A DNA stretch of 64,000 nt from Rickettsia endosymbiont of Culicoides impunctatus (lineage in GTDB: Bacteria > Pseudomonadota > Alphaproteobacteria > Rickettsiales > Rickettsiaceae): the NCBI GenBank assembly GCA_020410785.1, contig CP084573.1, positions 186,001 through 250,000 on the forward strand, written 5' to 3'. The notes beneath the pieces are model-generated. The model saw nothing but the letters and a program-made list of their open reading frames with translations. It searched no databases and was not told the DNA's origin. Of this stretch, positions 39,111 to 48,522 are shown piece by piece (within the stretch, counting starts at the first letter, position 1; every line of letters begins with the position of its first letter). Position numbers and translations under genes: made by a program.

Positions 39111-39157
39111 TAAATTCATTTTAATCTCCATTTAATAATTTGTTTATTTTACTAAAT

Positions 39158-39839
39158 GGTGGAGTAGACGTAATAGTCACCTATTACGCCCCTCGTTAGA
39201 ACCGCATCGTGCCCTATTAAGGCAATGGGCTCAAGATATCATCATTTACACAGTATGTTCACTTAAAATAAATGCAAGAGATTATTAAATCTCTTGCCCT
39301 TATCCTGTGAAGATAACCATGCTATTCTTTTTAGTTTCGTTTCTGTATTTATTTGATACTCTGTTGTTATCATAACATTTCCCTAAAAAGACCGATTCTA
39401 CCCAGGATCCTTCGCTCCACAGACTTTCCTCTGCTTCAACACTACTATGATCCATCCGACTTCCTATATCCCATCTCAGCTCCCTTGGGTTTTACTCTTG
39501 TCGGCTGATACTTCAAAAAAAACAATGGAAAGAGAATATAGGATATCCCACGTTCATAGATAAACTTTTATTACATGCCATGCTCTCCGACCCCGAAGAC
39601 CTAAACCTATATCTGCCTAATTTACGATATAGATAATATTGCATTCCTTTATCTTAACAAAGTCTGCGATCTCGTATAACATTTTTAACGTGGCTCAATC
39701 ACTACGGCCTGTAATATCTCTGCCTACGCTTAGCATAATTGTTACCAATTTTTGCCCAAGGCTCGATACTTAGTGTGCTAGGTCAACACTTCTAAGACTG
39801 TTCTTTCAACAGCTAGTTTATCTACGCTTCGTGGCGCAC
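39158..39839 (-). mobile_element. Group II intron with deleted reverse transcriptase
   Basis: On the minus strand the element starts with GTGCGCC (39839), matching the GUGYG 5' consensus. Domain V is the 34 nt hairpin at 39232-39199, beginning GAGCCCATTGCC and ending GATGCGGTTC, with the AGC catalytic triad at its base. Domain VI follows (arms 39170-39176 and 39181-39187), and the element ends in CTACTCCACC at 39158. Between lie structured sequence (domains I-III) and only the first 36 codons of the intron-encoded protein. It lies between the IS481-type gene and a transporter pseudogene. Confidence 0.82.
39263..39373 (-). pseudogene. Group II intron reverse transcriptase, N-terminal fragment (36 aa)
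   Basis: The peptide contains TETKLKRIAWLSSQDKGKRF and then NNLLHLF before a TAA stop. This is the conserved N-terminus of LtrA-type maturases/reverse transcriptases. The polymerase, maturase and endonuclease domains are absent. Domain V begins only about 30 nt after the stop, so an internal deletion removed nearly the whole ORF. AGGGAAATGTT upstream could be the ribosome site. Any splicing would need a maturase supplied in trans. Confidence 0.82.
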
Positions 39840-39841
39840 TA

Positions 39842-40609
39842 AGATTAAATCTCAACTACTTCAACACAGCTCATGCAATTGGTAGTTCTTTTATAGCTAT
39901 TATATCTGGAACCTTACTTACTACGTTTGGTGTCCCATCCTTATTCTATTTTCCAGCTATAATTTCTATTGTAATTCTTATGAATTTAATATACCATCTT
40001 GATGAATATCCAGAAGAAACAATGATAAATAAAACTATTGATGGAAATTCAATTACACAACATGTTGATTTTACTGCTTATAGCAGAACAATTTTAGAAC
40101 ATCTATTTAAAAACTCTGTAGCTTGGAATATGTCACTTGGCACTATGTTTTTATACGTTATCAGAATAGGTTTGCTCAATTGGTTGCCTACTTTTCTTGT
40201 AGAACAAAACAATAATGTAAATTCTATAGGTTGGCAATTTTCAAGCTTGGAATTTTTAGGCATATTTGGTGGCATTGTTGCTGGATATTTTTCGGACAAA
40301 GTTGGTTATGCACATCGCTCAAAAATTGCCATGATACTAATATTAGGCCTTATAATATGTATTGCGGCTTTTATATTTCTGCCTCTTAACTACTCTGTCT
40401 TAAAAAGCGTAGCAATTATACTTTGTGGTTTTTTTATTTATGGTCCTCAAGTATTAGCAGGTGTTATTGCTAATGATTCTGCTGCAAAATCTATATCCGC
40501 TACAGTTAGTGGTCTTGTTGGGACTTTTGGTTACATAGGTGCAACATTTTCTGGACTTGGTTTAGGAATCATTGTTGATAAATTTGAGGATAGAATTAAT
40601 AAAATTTAA
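39842..40609 (+). pseudogene. OPA/MFS transporter, 5' truncated
   Basis: An open frame without a start extends from about 39842 through the Met at 39980. It covers the second half of a major-facilitator protein, with segments like NTAHAIGSSFIAIISGTLL, IGLLNWLPTFLVEQ and GIFGGIVAGYFSDKVG. The pattern fits organophosphate:phosphate antiporters (GlpT/UhpC). The N-terminal six helices are missing; the group II intron end lies directly at the break. It is probably non-functional. Confidence 0.75.
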
Positions 40610-40694
40610 TGACCTAATTTTGGAAATTTACACAGTTTTTTGGACAGAGCCTTTTTTATTGCAAATAATACAGCTAAAATAGAACAACTATAAA

Positions 40695-41602
40695 ATGGAA
40701 AATTTAGTAACATTTATAATATTAACTTTTTTTGGTAAGTTAATTAATTATATAGGGTTAAGTATATCATTTTTATCTGGAATTTTATATTATGTACTTA
40801 TCCCTCTGCTTTTGTTTGTTAAATTAACTCAGTTTGATTACGCAATTGACATAAATTACAATTACATATTCATTTATATCATTTCAGTAATCATTATATC
40901 ACTATGCAGCATCTGCTTAACTAAATTCAATCAACTCTCTTCGTTTGCCATACTTCCTCTTATAAGCACTTTTATGAATACTTCTTTCCTAGGTCTACCT
41001 ATTATCGAAGCATTATTTCAAAATCCTATTTCTGCAATTACTGTAAACATTATTCAAGTCACTATTGTATGTCCTATTTTTTTAGTCCTATTAGATTTTT
41101 TTCTAGAAAAGATAAAAATTTTAGTATCTTATTTATCATCAAAATGATATTTAATCCAATGACGGTAGTTCCAATATTGACTATCATGTTAAATCATACC
41201 CATCTAAAAATTATTGTCCCTGCATGGCTAACAGAATTGGTATTTTTTATACCTTATATTGCTATTATATATTTCGGTTCTGAGCTACAATTCACATATA
41301 TAAATATTAAAACTATTACATACAACTCACTTATTCTAATTTTGTTAAAACATATTCTATTCCCATTAGTAATATTGGTGTTAGAAAAAACACTCTTTCC
41401 TCTAGAGAAATATTGGTTATACTCTCTGTTGATACTTTCAGTTACTCCACCAGCCAATATAGTTGCCATAATTGCTAGGAATAGCAAGTCACACTTTATT
41501 GAAGCACAACAAGTGACAATTGTCTCTTCTGCAATACTTGTAATGGGCATGATAATATTGTTTATCAGTATAAGCTATCACTTAACAAACTATATTATGT
41601 GA
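40695..41602 (+). pseudogene. AEC-family (auxin efflux carrier-like) transporter, frameshifted
   Basis: Two overlapping frames (40695-41147 and 41069-41602) together make one AEC permease of about 300 residues. The first has LSGILYYVLIPLLLFVKL and TFMNTSFLGLPIIEALF. The second resumes with KMIFNPMTVVPILTIML and SVTPPANIVAIIARN. The frames swap near a run of seven T (41096-41102), consistent with a homopolymer indel. Family members export small organic acids or similar solutes. Confidence 0.78.
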
Positions 41603-41731
41603 ATGAGACATATTAAATTGCATATTAGCTGTACCATTGGTTATAAACGGTTTACCATATTTATTATAAATAAATTCTAAATTTTGCGGTAATAATCTAA
41701 TATTATCAACCTTTTTCCTCACTCTTAGCAG

Positions 41732-42184
41732 TTGCCTAGCAGTAAAGCTAATAAAAGTAACGATAGTGATAATATTACTAAATTATTGATACCAATAAAT
41801 TTGTACAACAAGCACAGGGTTGGTCTAGTGATAGAACATAGCTTGGATCAAATTATAGCGTACTACATGGACTCCGAAGGAGAGTACATACCTGAAGTTT
41901 TAAAGAATAGCCTTGAAAATGAACTAGTTAAACTATATCCAGATTTACATATTGAGATTACTGAGCAACCGGTGGCAAGTCAGAAATATAATAATTGTGG
42001 TTCAGAAGTAATAGAGAACCTTGTTACTAGTTGTGGTATACCACGAATAACGGAAGATGATGTACTGGCTATCCATTCTTTGTTAGTGGAAGATAAGCAA
42101 CTAAATGTTGATGACACTATTCGTGATACATTCAAAATTTTTGAACAATCTCTACTTGGTGAAAATTGGGAAGCTATTAATTAA
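41732..42184 (+). pseudogene. CE-clan (Ulp1-like, C48) cysteine protease, C-terminal fragment
   Basis: The 150-residue frame has no ATG at its start (TTG at 41732), and the upstream sequence looks decayed. The core LIPINLYNKHRVGLVIEH supplies a His (residue 28), AYYMDSEGE an Asp (47), and ASQKYNNCGSEVIENL a Gln (84) and Cys (89). This order, His-Asp-Gln-Cys, is the CE-clan triad with its oxyanion Gln. The Trp that usually follows the His is Arg. In Rickettsiales such proteases are often host-directed deubiquitinase-like effectors. Activity of this fragment is unproven. Confidence 0.62.
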
Positions 42185-42264
42185 TATGTATTAGTTGGAA
42201 TTTAATATTAAAATATACTCATAAAATTAAAGTCAAAAAGACATAATGAACTATGTAAATATAG

Positions 42265-42515
42265 GCTGCGATCAAAAAATTTTTATTGAGGTTTAGCCTG
42301 GATATTGTATGATGAATTATCAGTAAATCTTTCTATCCCTTGAGTAATAAAGGTTACGAGATTAAATTTGATAAAACTCAAAAATACAATTTGTATTTTT
42401 GTATAATTCCTCTGAACCCCTTATATTACAAGGGGTTCAGAGGTGAATTTTGCTACCTTCATGCAATATCCGGGTTAGACTCAAAATAAACCAATAAAAA
42501 TTTTTTGATCGCAGC
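42265..42515. mobile_element. MITE-like 251 bp element with perfect 24 bp terminal inverted repeats
   Basis: The ends are exact inverted copies (42265-42288 and 42492-42515), starting GCTGCGATCAAAAAATTT. The next bases also pair roughly (GGATATTG with CAATATCC). Near the middle is a second perfect hairpin with a 14 bp stem (42409-42422 with 42430-42443; CCTCTGAACCCCTT). There is no ORF. No clear target duplication was found. The whole unit can fold into one long hairpin. Confidence 0.8.
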
Positions 42516-43218
42516 ATAATATGTTGTCACTATGTTTCAGTTTGTTTTTTTTATAAAAAAAACAAAAAATTATAAAAATTTTGCTAATTACCTCTTAGTG
42601 GATAATAAAATAAGGAGTATAATGATATTATGGTTAGAAGGAACACGTGAAAACAATGATAGAAGAAAAAAATAAAAATAATGTTGATGATCAACTAACT
42701 ATGTTAGTTGGCACTGATGACTTCAAGTCTTATGGCTAGAAATTTGAATTTTCTCGGACTCGCCATTTCCTCTAGTCTTTTTTGCCCTTGAATCCCTAGT
42801 ACTCATAGGCTTTCCTCCTATAATTTGAATTGATATTTTAATACTATTTGAACCTAATATATTGGTCAATTTATGATAATAATTGTGGCAATTTCTTAAA
42901 AAAACAGCCATAGAAACTACATGAAAAACAATAGTTTTTAAACGCATTTTTAGTTGAATTGTTATTATAATATCCAACAAAAATAGGTTAATTTTTTTAA
43001 AAACACTCAGTTCTTATAAGTTAGTTTTTATTAAAGATAATTAATCTAAAATTACATCAATATTAAATCAAATATCTAATCAACTTTTATATATTTATTA
43101 TAATTATGTAATAAATCTAGTTTAGCTAGATATATGGCACCAGGTCATTTCATCTTCCTAAAAATACAACAACCACAGCTCAGATTAGTAAAAATGTTAA
43201 CCCTCAAAAAACTATAAT
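42516..43218. other. Gap with only doubtful short ORFs
   Basis: This stretch has no convincing gene. A short frame at 42656-42739 (27 aa, ending FKSYG) looks like the head of a lost gene; another start at 42622 has TAAGGAG upstream but encodes 17 residues. On the minus strand 42723-42947 could encode about 74 residues (ending SEKIQISSHKT) without a clear ribosome site. The rest is very AT-rich and appears to be decayed sequence. Confidence 0.4.
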
Positions 43219-43239
43219 AACAATTTTAGCGACTGTTAC

Positions 43240-43448
43240 TAGATTAACACTATTCTAAAAAACTTAAAAAATCCCCTTTACTCTGGGGAAAAATGATAGT
43301 ATTTGTAAAAGACGATACTACGTGGTGTAGTGTCAAGCACCGAGGTTAGAAGACAATCTACCAAATTACAATCTAACCTCAGTGTCCATTTTCCGAAAAA
43401 CAAAAAACAGGACTTTACTTTATGCCCTCCTCTATTAAAAATCAATGA
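43240..43448 (+). promoter_or_regulatory. Repeated hairpin leader, copy A, with 8-codon orphan start
   Basis: This shares with copy B the upstream AACACTATTCTAAAAAA and TGGGGAAAAA stretches, and with B and C the core TACGT, GTCAAGCAC and a hairpin (43338-43384). The hairpin arms are GAGGTTAGA and TCTAACCTC, closed by CAC/GTG. AGTGTCCATTTT follows, then AGGA and an ATG at 43422 encoding MPSSIKNQ and a stop. Copy B starts a kinase with MPTDIKNQ, so A is the orphaned head of a related gene. Confidence 0.75.
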
Positions 43449-43533
43449 AAAACCACTTAATCTAAATAAAAAATACCAATAACATCATCAGTGACAACAT
43501 TGCTGAAACTAACAATATAATTAAGGTAGATAT

Positions 43534-45012
43534 ATGCCAACTTTTAAGTCACATTTTACTCAAGAAGCTATTAGTAAAATTATTCTTCCTGAAACTAAAC
43601 AAGATTTTTATAATGATACCAAAGAAAAGGGGCTGTTTCTTATTGCAAGAAAAAGCAAGACTTTTTACTTACGTAAAACAGTGGAGAAGAACGGTCGTAG
43701 TCGTACAATTAAATTAGGTGCATTCCCTTGTATGTCGGTAGTAGAAGCAAGGAATAAAGCTGCTGAGCTAAAAAATCAGATTAGCAAAGGTATTCCTCTT
43801 GAAAAATTAGCTATTGCAAATAATCAAATAGATAATAAACTAACCACACTAACAAATAATCCAATAGATGATAAACTAACCAAGTTAACCGTTAAAGAGT
43901 TCTTTTATAAGTATATTGAAGAACACAGTAAACGTAAAAATAAGGGCTGGAAGACTGATATTGCTAAAATGAAGCGATATGGTAAAGATTATTATGACAT
44001 GAAAATATCTACTGTAACAAGGGATGATATTCAGAAAACGTTTAATAATCTTACCAATAATAATGGTCCTTATAGTGCTAACGACTTTCTTAAGTTATTT
44101 AGGGCAATGTTCAATAGGGGTATTAAATGGCAAATGTTAGAGAAAAATCCAGCAAAGGATATTGAAAAAAATCCGGAAAAGGTCAGAGAACGATATATTG
44201 CAACCCTAGAGGAAATGTCAAGGTTCATTGAGGCAGTTATTGCAACATCTACTAGGATAATTGCGGATTTTATCTTAATGCTATTACTTACTGGAGCAAG
44301 GAAAAGTAATGTTTTATCTATGAAATGGCAGGATATTAATTTTGAAAACACGACATGGACTATACCAGCTACCTCTGCTAAAAATAAAAAAACACAAAGA
44401 GTTCATTTAGTAAACTCTGCCCTAAGCATATTGACAAGAAGGAAAAATGAGAGCAATCCTGAAGCAATGTGGGTATTTTCTAGCGATCAGAGTTAAAGTG
44501 GTCACATATCCTCTCCTAGTGAAACTTGGAAGAAAATTTGTACATTGGCTGATATTAAAGATATGAGGATTCATGATTTGAGAAGAACACACGGTAGTTG
44601 GATGCGTAAAGTTGGAGCAGATAGAGAGATAATATGGGCGGCTTTAGGTCATAAGGATCAAAGGTCAACAGAAGTATATGATATTATAGCGAAGGAACAA
44701 GTTAAAGAGTTTCAGGACAAAGCTGTGGTTCCGTTAGACAAAATTTTAAAAAACTTAGATTTTTTTATAGCAAGTGAGGTAACTATACCAAAGGAAACAA
44801 AAGAAATTGCTAATAATATTGAAAATAATACTATAATCAATCCAGGAGAATTGGGTAGCAGGAGCGATGGAGCGACGCCTATATATAATGGGCAAGCATT
44901 GAGCGATGACGTCACCAACTTCTCATCAATTGACTATATTGAAGCCCTGCAAAGTCAGATTAAAGCACAGCAAATAATGATTGAAGAATTGATGCAACAG
45001 ATAAGACACTAA
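43534..45012 (+). pseudogene. RAGE-type tyrosine integrase, one in-frame stop
   Basis: A P4-type integrase with an N-terminal arm-binding domain (GLFLIARKSKTFYLRK, KLGAFPCMSVVEARNKA), a core-binding domain and a catalytic domain. Catalytic residues are R256 (TGARKSNVL), H347 and R350 (HDLRRTHG), H373 (LGHKDQ) and Y382 (STEVYDI). The numbering counts a TAA at codon 321 (44494-44496) that interrupts an otherwise intact frame (VFSSDQS-stop-SGHISSP). No adjacent tRNA or attachment-site repeat was recognised. It was most likely the integrase of the element whose cargo follows. Confidence 0.9.
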
Positions 45013-45069
45013 ATATACTTAAACGCAAGAATAATGCTGAGTATGTTGAGTAATCAGCATATACTCAGC

Positions 45070-45885
45070 TTATTTATAATTAGTAATGATAAGCTCTTTA
45101 GTGATTTCTTTCTGTACGGCTACTTTCTGTCCGGTTATGGTGTATTTAATGTCAACGGTATTTATGGTAAAATCTTGGTATATTTCCCTGATAAAGTTGG
45201 TATTGCTATTGGATATCATTAATTTTACCCCTTTGCTAGTGAGTTCTTTGGCAAAATCTCTTAGCCTGATTTGTTCTTGTTCATTAAAAGACAAGCGAGT
45301 ATAAAACTTCTCTCCAGCCTTATGATAAGGTGGGTCAAAATAGACAAAATCATTTTCTTTAGGTTCGATAAACGAGAAATCAGTAACGTAAATTGAGGTG
45401 TCACTTAGAAAGCTACTACATTGTTGTAATTTCTTATCAATATTAGCACTATCATATTTCTTTGACGAAAAGGACAAACAAAGCTTGCCACTCTTATTAA
45501 CTCGATACATACCCATGAAAGAATATTTGTTTAAATAGAGAAACCTAGCCGTAATACTAGTTGGGTCATTGCTATCATTACGTTTTTGTACGCGGTAATA
45601 ATATTTTCTCGAGTGATGTTCTTTATGGGTGGCAAATAAATCGCTCACTGCTGTTGGATTCTTTTTTACAGCATTGTAGCTGGTAATTAACTCCAGGTTA
45701 ATATCAGATAGAAAACATTTTTGACACCTATCTTTTATTTTGAAGAATAATGCCCCACCGCCAAGAAAAGGCTCATAATAATTATTAAAGGTAACAGGAA
45801 CATATTGTATCAATTGATCGGTGAGTTTTCTTTTACCACCAACCCAGTTAAAAAATGGTAACGGCTTATTTTTAGTAGTAGTCAT
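45070..45885 (-). CDS. D12-class adenine-N6 DNA methyltransferase (Dam-like)
   Basis: A 271-residue methyltransferase with AdoMet-binding NWVGGKRKL (residues 13-21), YYEPFLGGGALFF (37-49) and catalytic DPPY (184-187). It resembles Dam of GATC specificity, but the target cannot be read from sequence. No restriction enzyme is nearby, so it is an orphan. Such methylases are typical RAGE cargo, and it is one of the few cargo genes here without a break. It is convergent with the integrase. Confidence 0.93.
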   Translation of the reverse strand: MTTTKNKPLPFFNWVGGKRKLTDQLIQYVPVTFNNYYEPFLGGGALFFKIKDRCQKCFLSDINLELITSYNAVKKNPTAVSDLFATHKEHHSRKYYYRVQKRNDSNDPTSITARFLYLNKYSFMGMYRVNKSGKLCLSFSSKKYDSANIDKKLQQCSSFLSDTSIYVTDFSFIEPKENDFVYFDPPYHKAGEKFYTRLSFNEQEQIRLRDFAKELTSKGVKLMISNSNTNFIREIYQDFTINTVDIKYTITGQKVAVQKEITKELIITNYK

Positions 45886-46099
45886 GATGATAAGTGTTCA
45901 TTATTCAAGTACATAAATATCTCACTTATTGTATCATAAATATCACAAAGATTCTATAAGAATTATCGGTATATTGGTAAAAATGGCGTTTTAAAAGTCA
46001 CAGTCAATGAAAGTACACCCTTGCTTTTGCTAAGTAATGGGTTTTGTTTGGTGCAAAAAAACCTGATACAATTTTAGGCTCATATTTGCCTTAAAATAC

Positions 46100-46172
46100 A
46101 AGTAGCTAATTAGCTATTTATTCAATTAACCGCATTAGGCAGCTTGTTTAAATAGCTAATTTACGGCTTACT
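46100..46172. repeat. Inverted repeat in the methylase-kinase gap
   Basis: AATTAGCTATTTA (46108-46120) pairs perfectly with TAAATAGCTAATT (46149-46161), and AAGTAGC/GCTTACTT-like arms lie outside. The 28 nt between arms contains CCGCATTAGGC. It may be a decayed palindromic element. Apart from this and the leader that follows, the 535 bp gap holds no gene. Confidence 0.5.
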
Positions 46173-46225
46173 TGTCAGCTATTTAGCCGCCGACTATAAG
46201 AATAATCTTACTCACTGTCTCTGGT

Positions 46226-46445
46226 TTAACACTATTCTAAAAAATTTTATAAAAAAATTTACTAATAGTGAAAAACCGCTTTACTATGGGGAAAAACTAG
46301 GATATTTGTTAGTAGACGTTACGTAGTGTAAATGTCAAGCACTAAGGTTAGATACGAATCACCAAATTTTTCTCTAACCTCAGTGTCTATTTATCAATCA
46401 CGAAAATAGGAGTTAATTCTATGCCTACCGATATTAAAAATCAAC
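46226..46445 (+). promoter_or_regulatory. Repeated hairpin leader, copy B, upstream of the kinase gene
   Basis: This is the fullest copy. It contains TTAACACTATTCTAAAAAA, TATGGGGAAAAAC, TTACGTAGTGT and GTCAAGCAC. The hairpin at 46340-46385 has left arm CACTAAGGTTAGA and right arm TCTAACCTCAGTG. AGTGTCTATTT and AATAGGAGTTAATTCT precede the ATG at 46421. In A and C the left arm reads CACCGAGGTTAGA, so one base pair is exchanged for another while the stem length is kept. Confidence 0.75.
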
Positions 46446-47344
46446 AACAAAATAAATCTACCTGTGAAAAAAATAATATCAGTAGTGATATTATTGTTGA
46501 GTTACAACAAGCTAGGAGGAATCTAGAACTAGCTAATTTTATCCACCAAGATTTTATAAGGACTGTATCCATTAGCATAAACAAACCTTGTAATGACATT
46601 TTTGCCCTTTCTACAATTCTACATGTAGGAGAGGAAGAGCCTAACAAAAAGAGTACTATAGCGGAGATTGTCACTTCTGCTGAAGACTTAATGTATTACT
46701 CTAGAAATATAGTAAATTTTGCCACCACAAGCGTAGTACCAGTACCCACAATCTCTGGAAAATTTAATCCTAAAACGTTAGTAAACAACGTTATTAATAA
46801 ACTAATACCAAGCTCTAAGTGTAAAGGCATAGGGTTTGCAAATAATTTCACCAATGGTATTGCAGATATCATCATTGGTGATAGTTATCGACTTGAAGCG
46901 ATATTAACTCAGTTAATTACTAATGCCATTAATTTCACTGAAAAAGGCAGTGTTATGGTAACCACCAATTTTTTTCCAGCAAGCCCCATACTCTCATAAG
47001 TTGATAAAGATTGTGGTGATGGAAAAAGTACAAGGGGCAAAGATATTTTACAATTCATCGTGCATGATACAGGTATTGGTATGTCTGAAGAGCAACAACA
47101 ATATATCTATAAGCAATTAAATGCTCCTGATAGTTCTGCCTTTACTAGTGGCTCGACTAGCAAAGCTACAGGTGAGGAATTGGCTACGGACTCAAACTCA
47201 GAATTAACTTTAGAATTAGGGCTAGGTTTAAGTCTAGTCAAACAATTTATTAGCAATCTAAATGGTAAAGTTAATATTGCTAGCCAGCAAGGTAAAAGTA
47301 CAACCTTTACTTTGCAAGTGCCAGTAGAATTACATTGTGATTAA
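46421..47344 (+). pseudogene. RAGE histidine kinase, one in-frame stop and lost phosphoacceptor
   Basis: A soluble kinase fragment of about 307 codons with a single TAA at codon 193 (46997-46999). The N-box (LTQLITNAINFTEKG), DTGIGM and LGLGLSLVKQF of the HATPase domain are visible on either side of the stop. The HisKA region reads FIRTVSISINKPCNDIF, where kinases of this type have SHDIRTP, so the phosphoacceptor His is gone. It is probably inactive as a kinase even before the nonsense mutation. RAGE elements commonly carry this gene. Confidence 0.82.
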
Positions 47345-47348
47345 CAAT

Positions 47349-47493
47349 AGACTTCCTGCATAAGTCAAAAAAGCCCTCGGGATTTTTAGGAGAAACGAAG
47401 CCTGGTACCTTCGCGTACATAGACGATTGTTACGGAGCGGAGGCAAGTTTCGACGACAAAATCACCAACTAGATTGACTTATGCAGGAAGTCT
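47349..47493. repeat. AGACTTCCTG palindromic element with AAT duplication
   Basis: The element begins AGACTTCCTGCATAAGTC and ends GACTTATGCAGGAAGTCT, forming inverted ends of 18 bp. AAT flanks both sides (47346-47348 and 47494-47496). Because the inverted copy would require ATT, the second AAT is best read as a target duplication. It is inserted between the kinase stop and leader copy C. A second copy lies in frame in a phage gene at 62174-62317 with the same AAT flank. Confidence 0.88.
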
Positions 47494-47504
47494 AATAATT
47501 GGCA

Positions 47505-47641
47505 ATAGGAAGCTACGTAGTGTGGGGTCAAGCACCGAGGTTAGAAGACAATCGAGCAAATTTCACTCTAACCTCAGTGTCTATTTTTATGATAAAATAG
47601 GAGTTAATTGTATGTCTAGTAATGTTAAAATTTTTAAATAA
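47505..47641 (+). promoter_or_regulatory. Repeated hairpin leader, copy C, with orphan start
   Basis: The core CTACGTAGTGT, GTCAAGCACCGAGGTTAGA and TCTAACCTCAGTGTC is nearly identical to copy A. The hairpin spans 47533-47579. ATAGGAGTTAATTG precedes the ATG at 47612, which encodes MSSNVKIFK and a stop. The AT-rich upstream part seen in A and B has been replaced by the palindromic element. No gene follows until 47855. Confidence 0.75.
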
Positions 47642-47854
47642 TACAAAAAATATTAGTATTTCTACTTTTAGTGTAGTATGCTTTATATTTAAAGTATTTC
47701 TGTTCTCCAAATTATCTAATGGAAAGGCAGAATGATAGTTTATGAGTCTTTTATGACAAGTTTATATTGATTTTTTAACTAATTAATTTCTGATAATTGA
47801 CAAACTAATTACTACTTGTTAACATTAAAGATTCCTTTTCGTGTAATATTAATT

Positions 47855-48451
47855 ATGCAGGATACTACTAACGATTTACGTAACATTATAGATAATATTA
47901 GTACTAACCTGCGTAACAATGGTGTAGCAGCTGCTATACACTACAGATTAAAAGACCCTTACTCTGCTTTAAAGAAGATGCTAAGAAAGAATATATCTGT
48001 GAAAGAATTAACTGACCTAATTGCTTTTAGAATTATAGTTAATAAACAATATGATTGTTATAAGGTTTTGGTTATTCTTTACAATATATATCCTGTTAAT
48101 ATAGCGAAGACTAAAAACTATATTGATAATCCCAAGAATAATGGTTACAGCTCCTTACATATCGTAATTATAGATTATATCTATGACTGTAACATAGAAA
48201 TACAAATACGAACTAGAAAGATGCATGATATAGCAGAATCTGGTACCGCCAACCATGAGGAATATAAAAAGACGCAGGAAGAAAAACTAAAAAAATTATT
48301 CTCTGAGGAAAAACTTAACACAGTTGCTATTAATACTGAGATAAATAATGCCCATGATATTTTTAACCAATTTAATTGGACTATACTCGACCTCGTTGCT
48401 TATGAGCAGGCGATTGAAAATCTTTGGCATAAATTCCAAAAGAATTTTTAA
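47855..48451 (+). CDS. Small (p)ppGpp synthetase-type protein (RelA/SpoT synthetase domain only)
   Basis: A 198-residue stand-alone synthetase domain. Visible motifs are KDPYSALKKML, ELTDLIAFRIIV, NPKNNGYSSLH and the EIQIRTRKMHDIAESGTANH C-terminal segment. The family transfers pyrophosphate from ATP to GDP/GTP, and some small members instead pyrophosphorylate adenine nucleotides or tRNA as toxins. I chose the ATG at 47855, since the longer frame starts at TTG. No strong ribosome site is present. A matching hydrolase gene follows 71 nt later. This split pair is a known RAGE hallmark. Confidence 0.85.
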   Translation: MQDTTNDLRNIIDNISTNLRNNGVAAAIHYRLKDPYSALKKMLRKNISVKELTDLIAFRIIVNKQYDCYKVLVILYNIYPVNIAKTKNYIDNPKNNGYSSLHIVIIDYIYDCNIEIQIRTRKMHDIAESGTANHEEYKKTQEEKLKKLFSEEKLNTVAINTEINNAHDIFNQFNWTILDLVAYEQAIENLWHKFQKNF

Positions 48452-48522
48452 AAGATATCCAAAATTATTGGCAGTATTTTTATTTAATCTAATGTACAAT
48501 TAAACTAATGGAGAGGTATTTT

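Larger units (their letters stand above)
37105..39119 (-). pseudogene. IS481-type transposase, interrupted at codon 3 by an IS630-type element
   Basis: A DDE transposase of the IS481 type. The helix-turn-helix N-terminus is followed by an integrase core with the acidic residues in TFIDSYSRV, ILTDRGTEY and PQTNGICERFHKTMKNEF. The uninterrupted part starts at 38186. Joining it to 39119-39111 restores ATG AAT TTA AAT CAG in frame, preceded by AATGGAGATTAAA, a good ribosome site. The restored protein is about 362 residues. The inserted element occupies 38187-39110 and duplicated the TA. The right part after the insertion site is otherwise intact. Confidence 0.9.

Noticed and set aside
42723..42947. 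Minus-strand ORF ending SEKIQISSHKT as a conjugation gene remnant
   Set aside because: The resemblance is too vague, and there is no ribosome site or ATG with support; it is described only as part of the gap.
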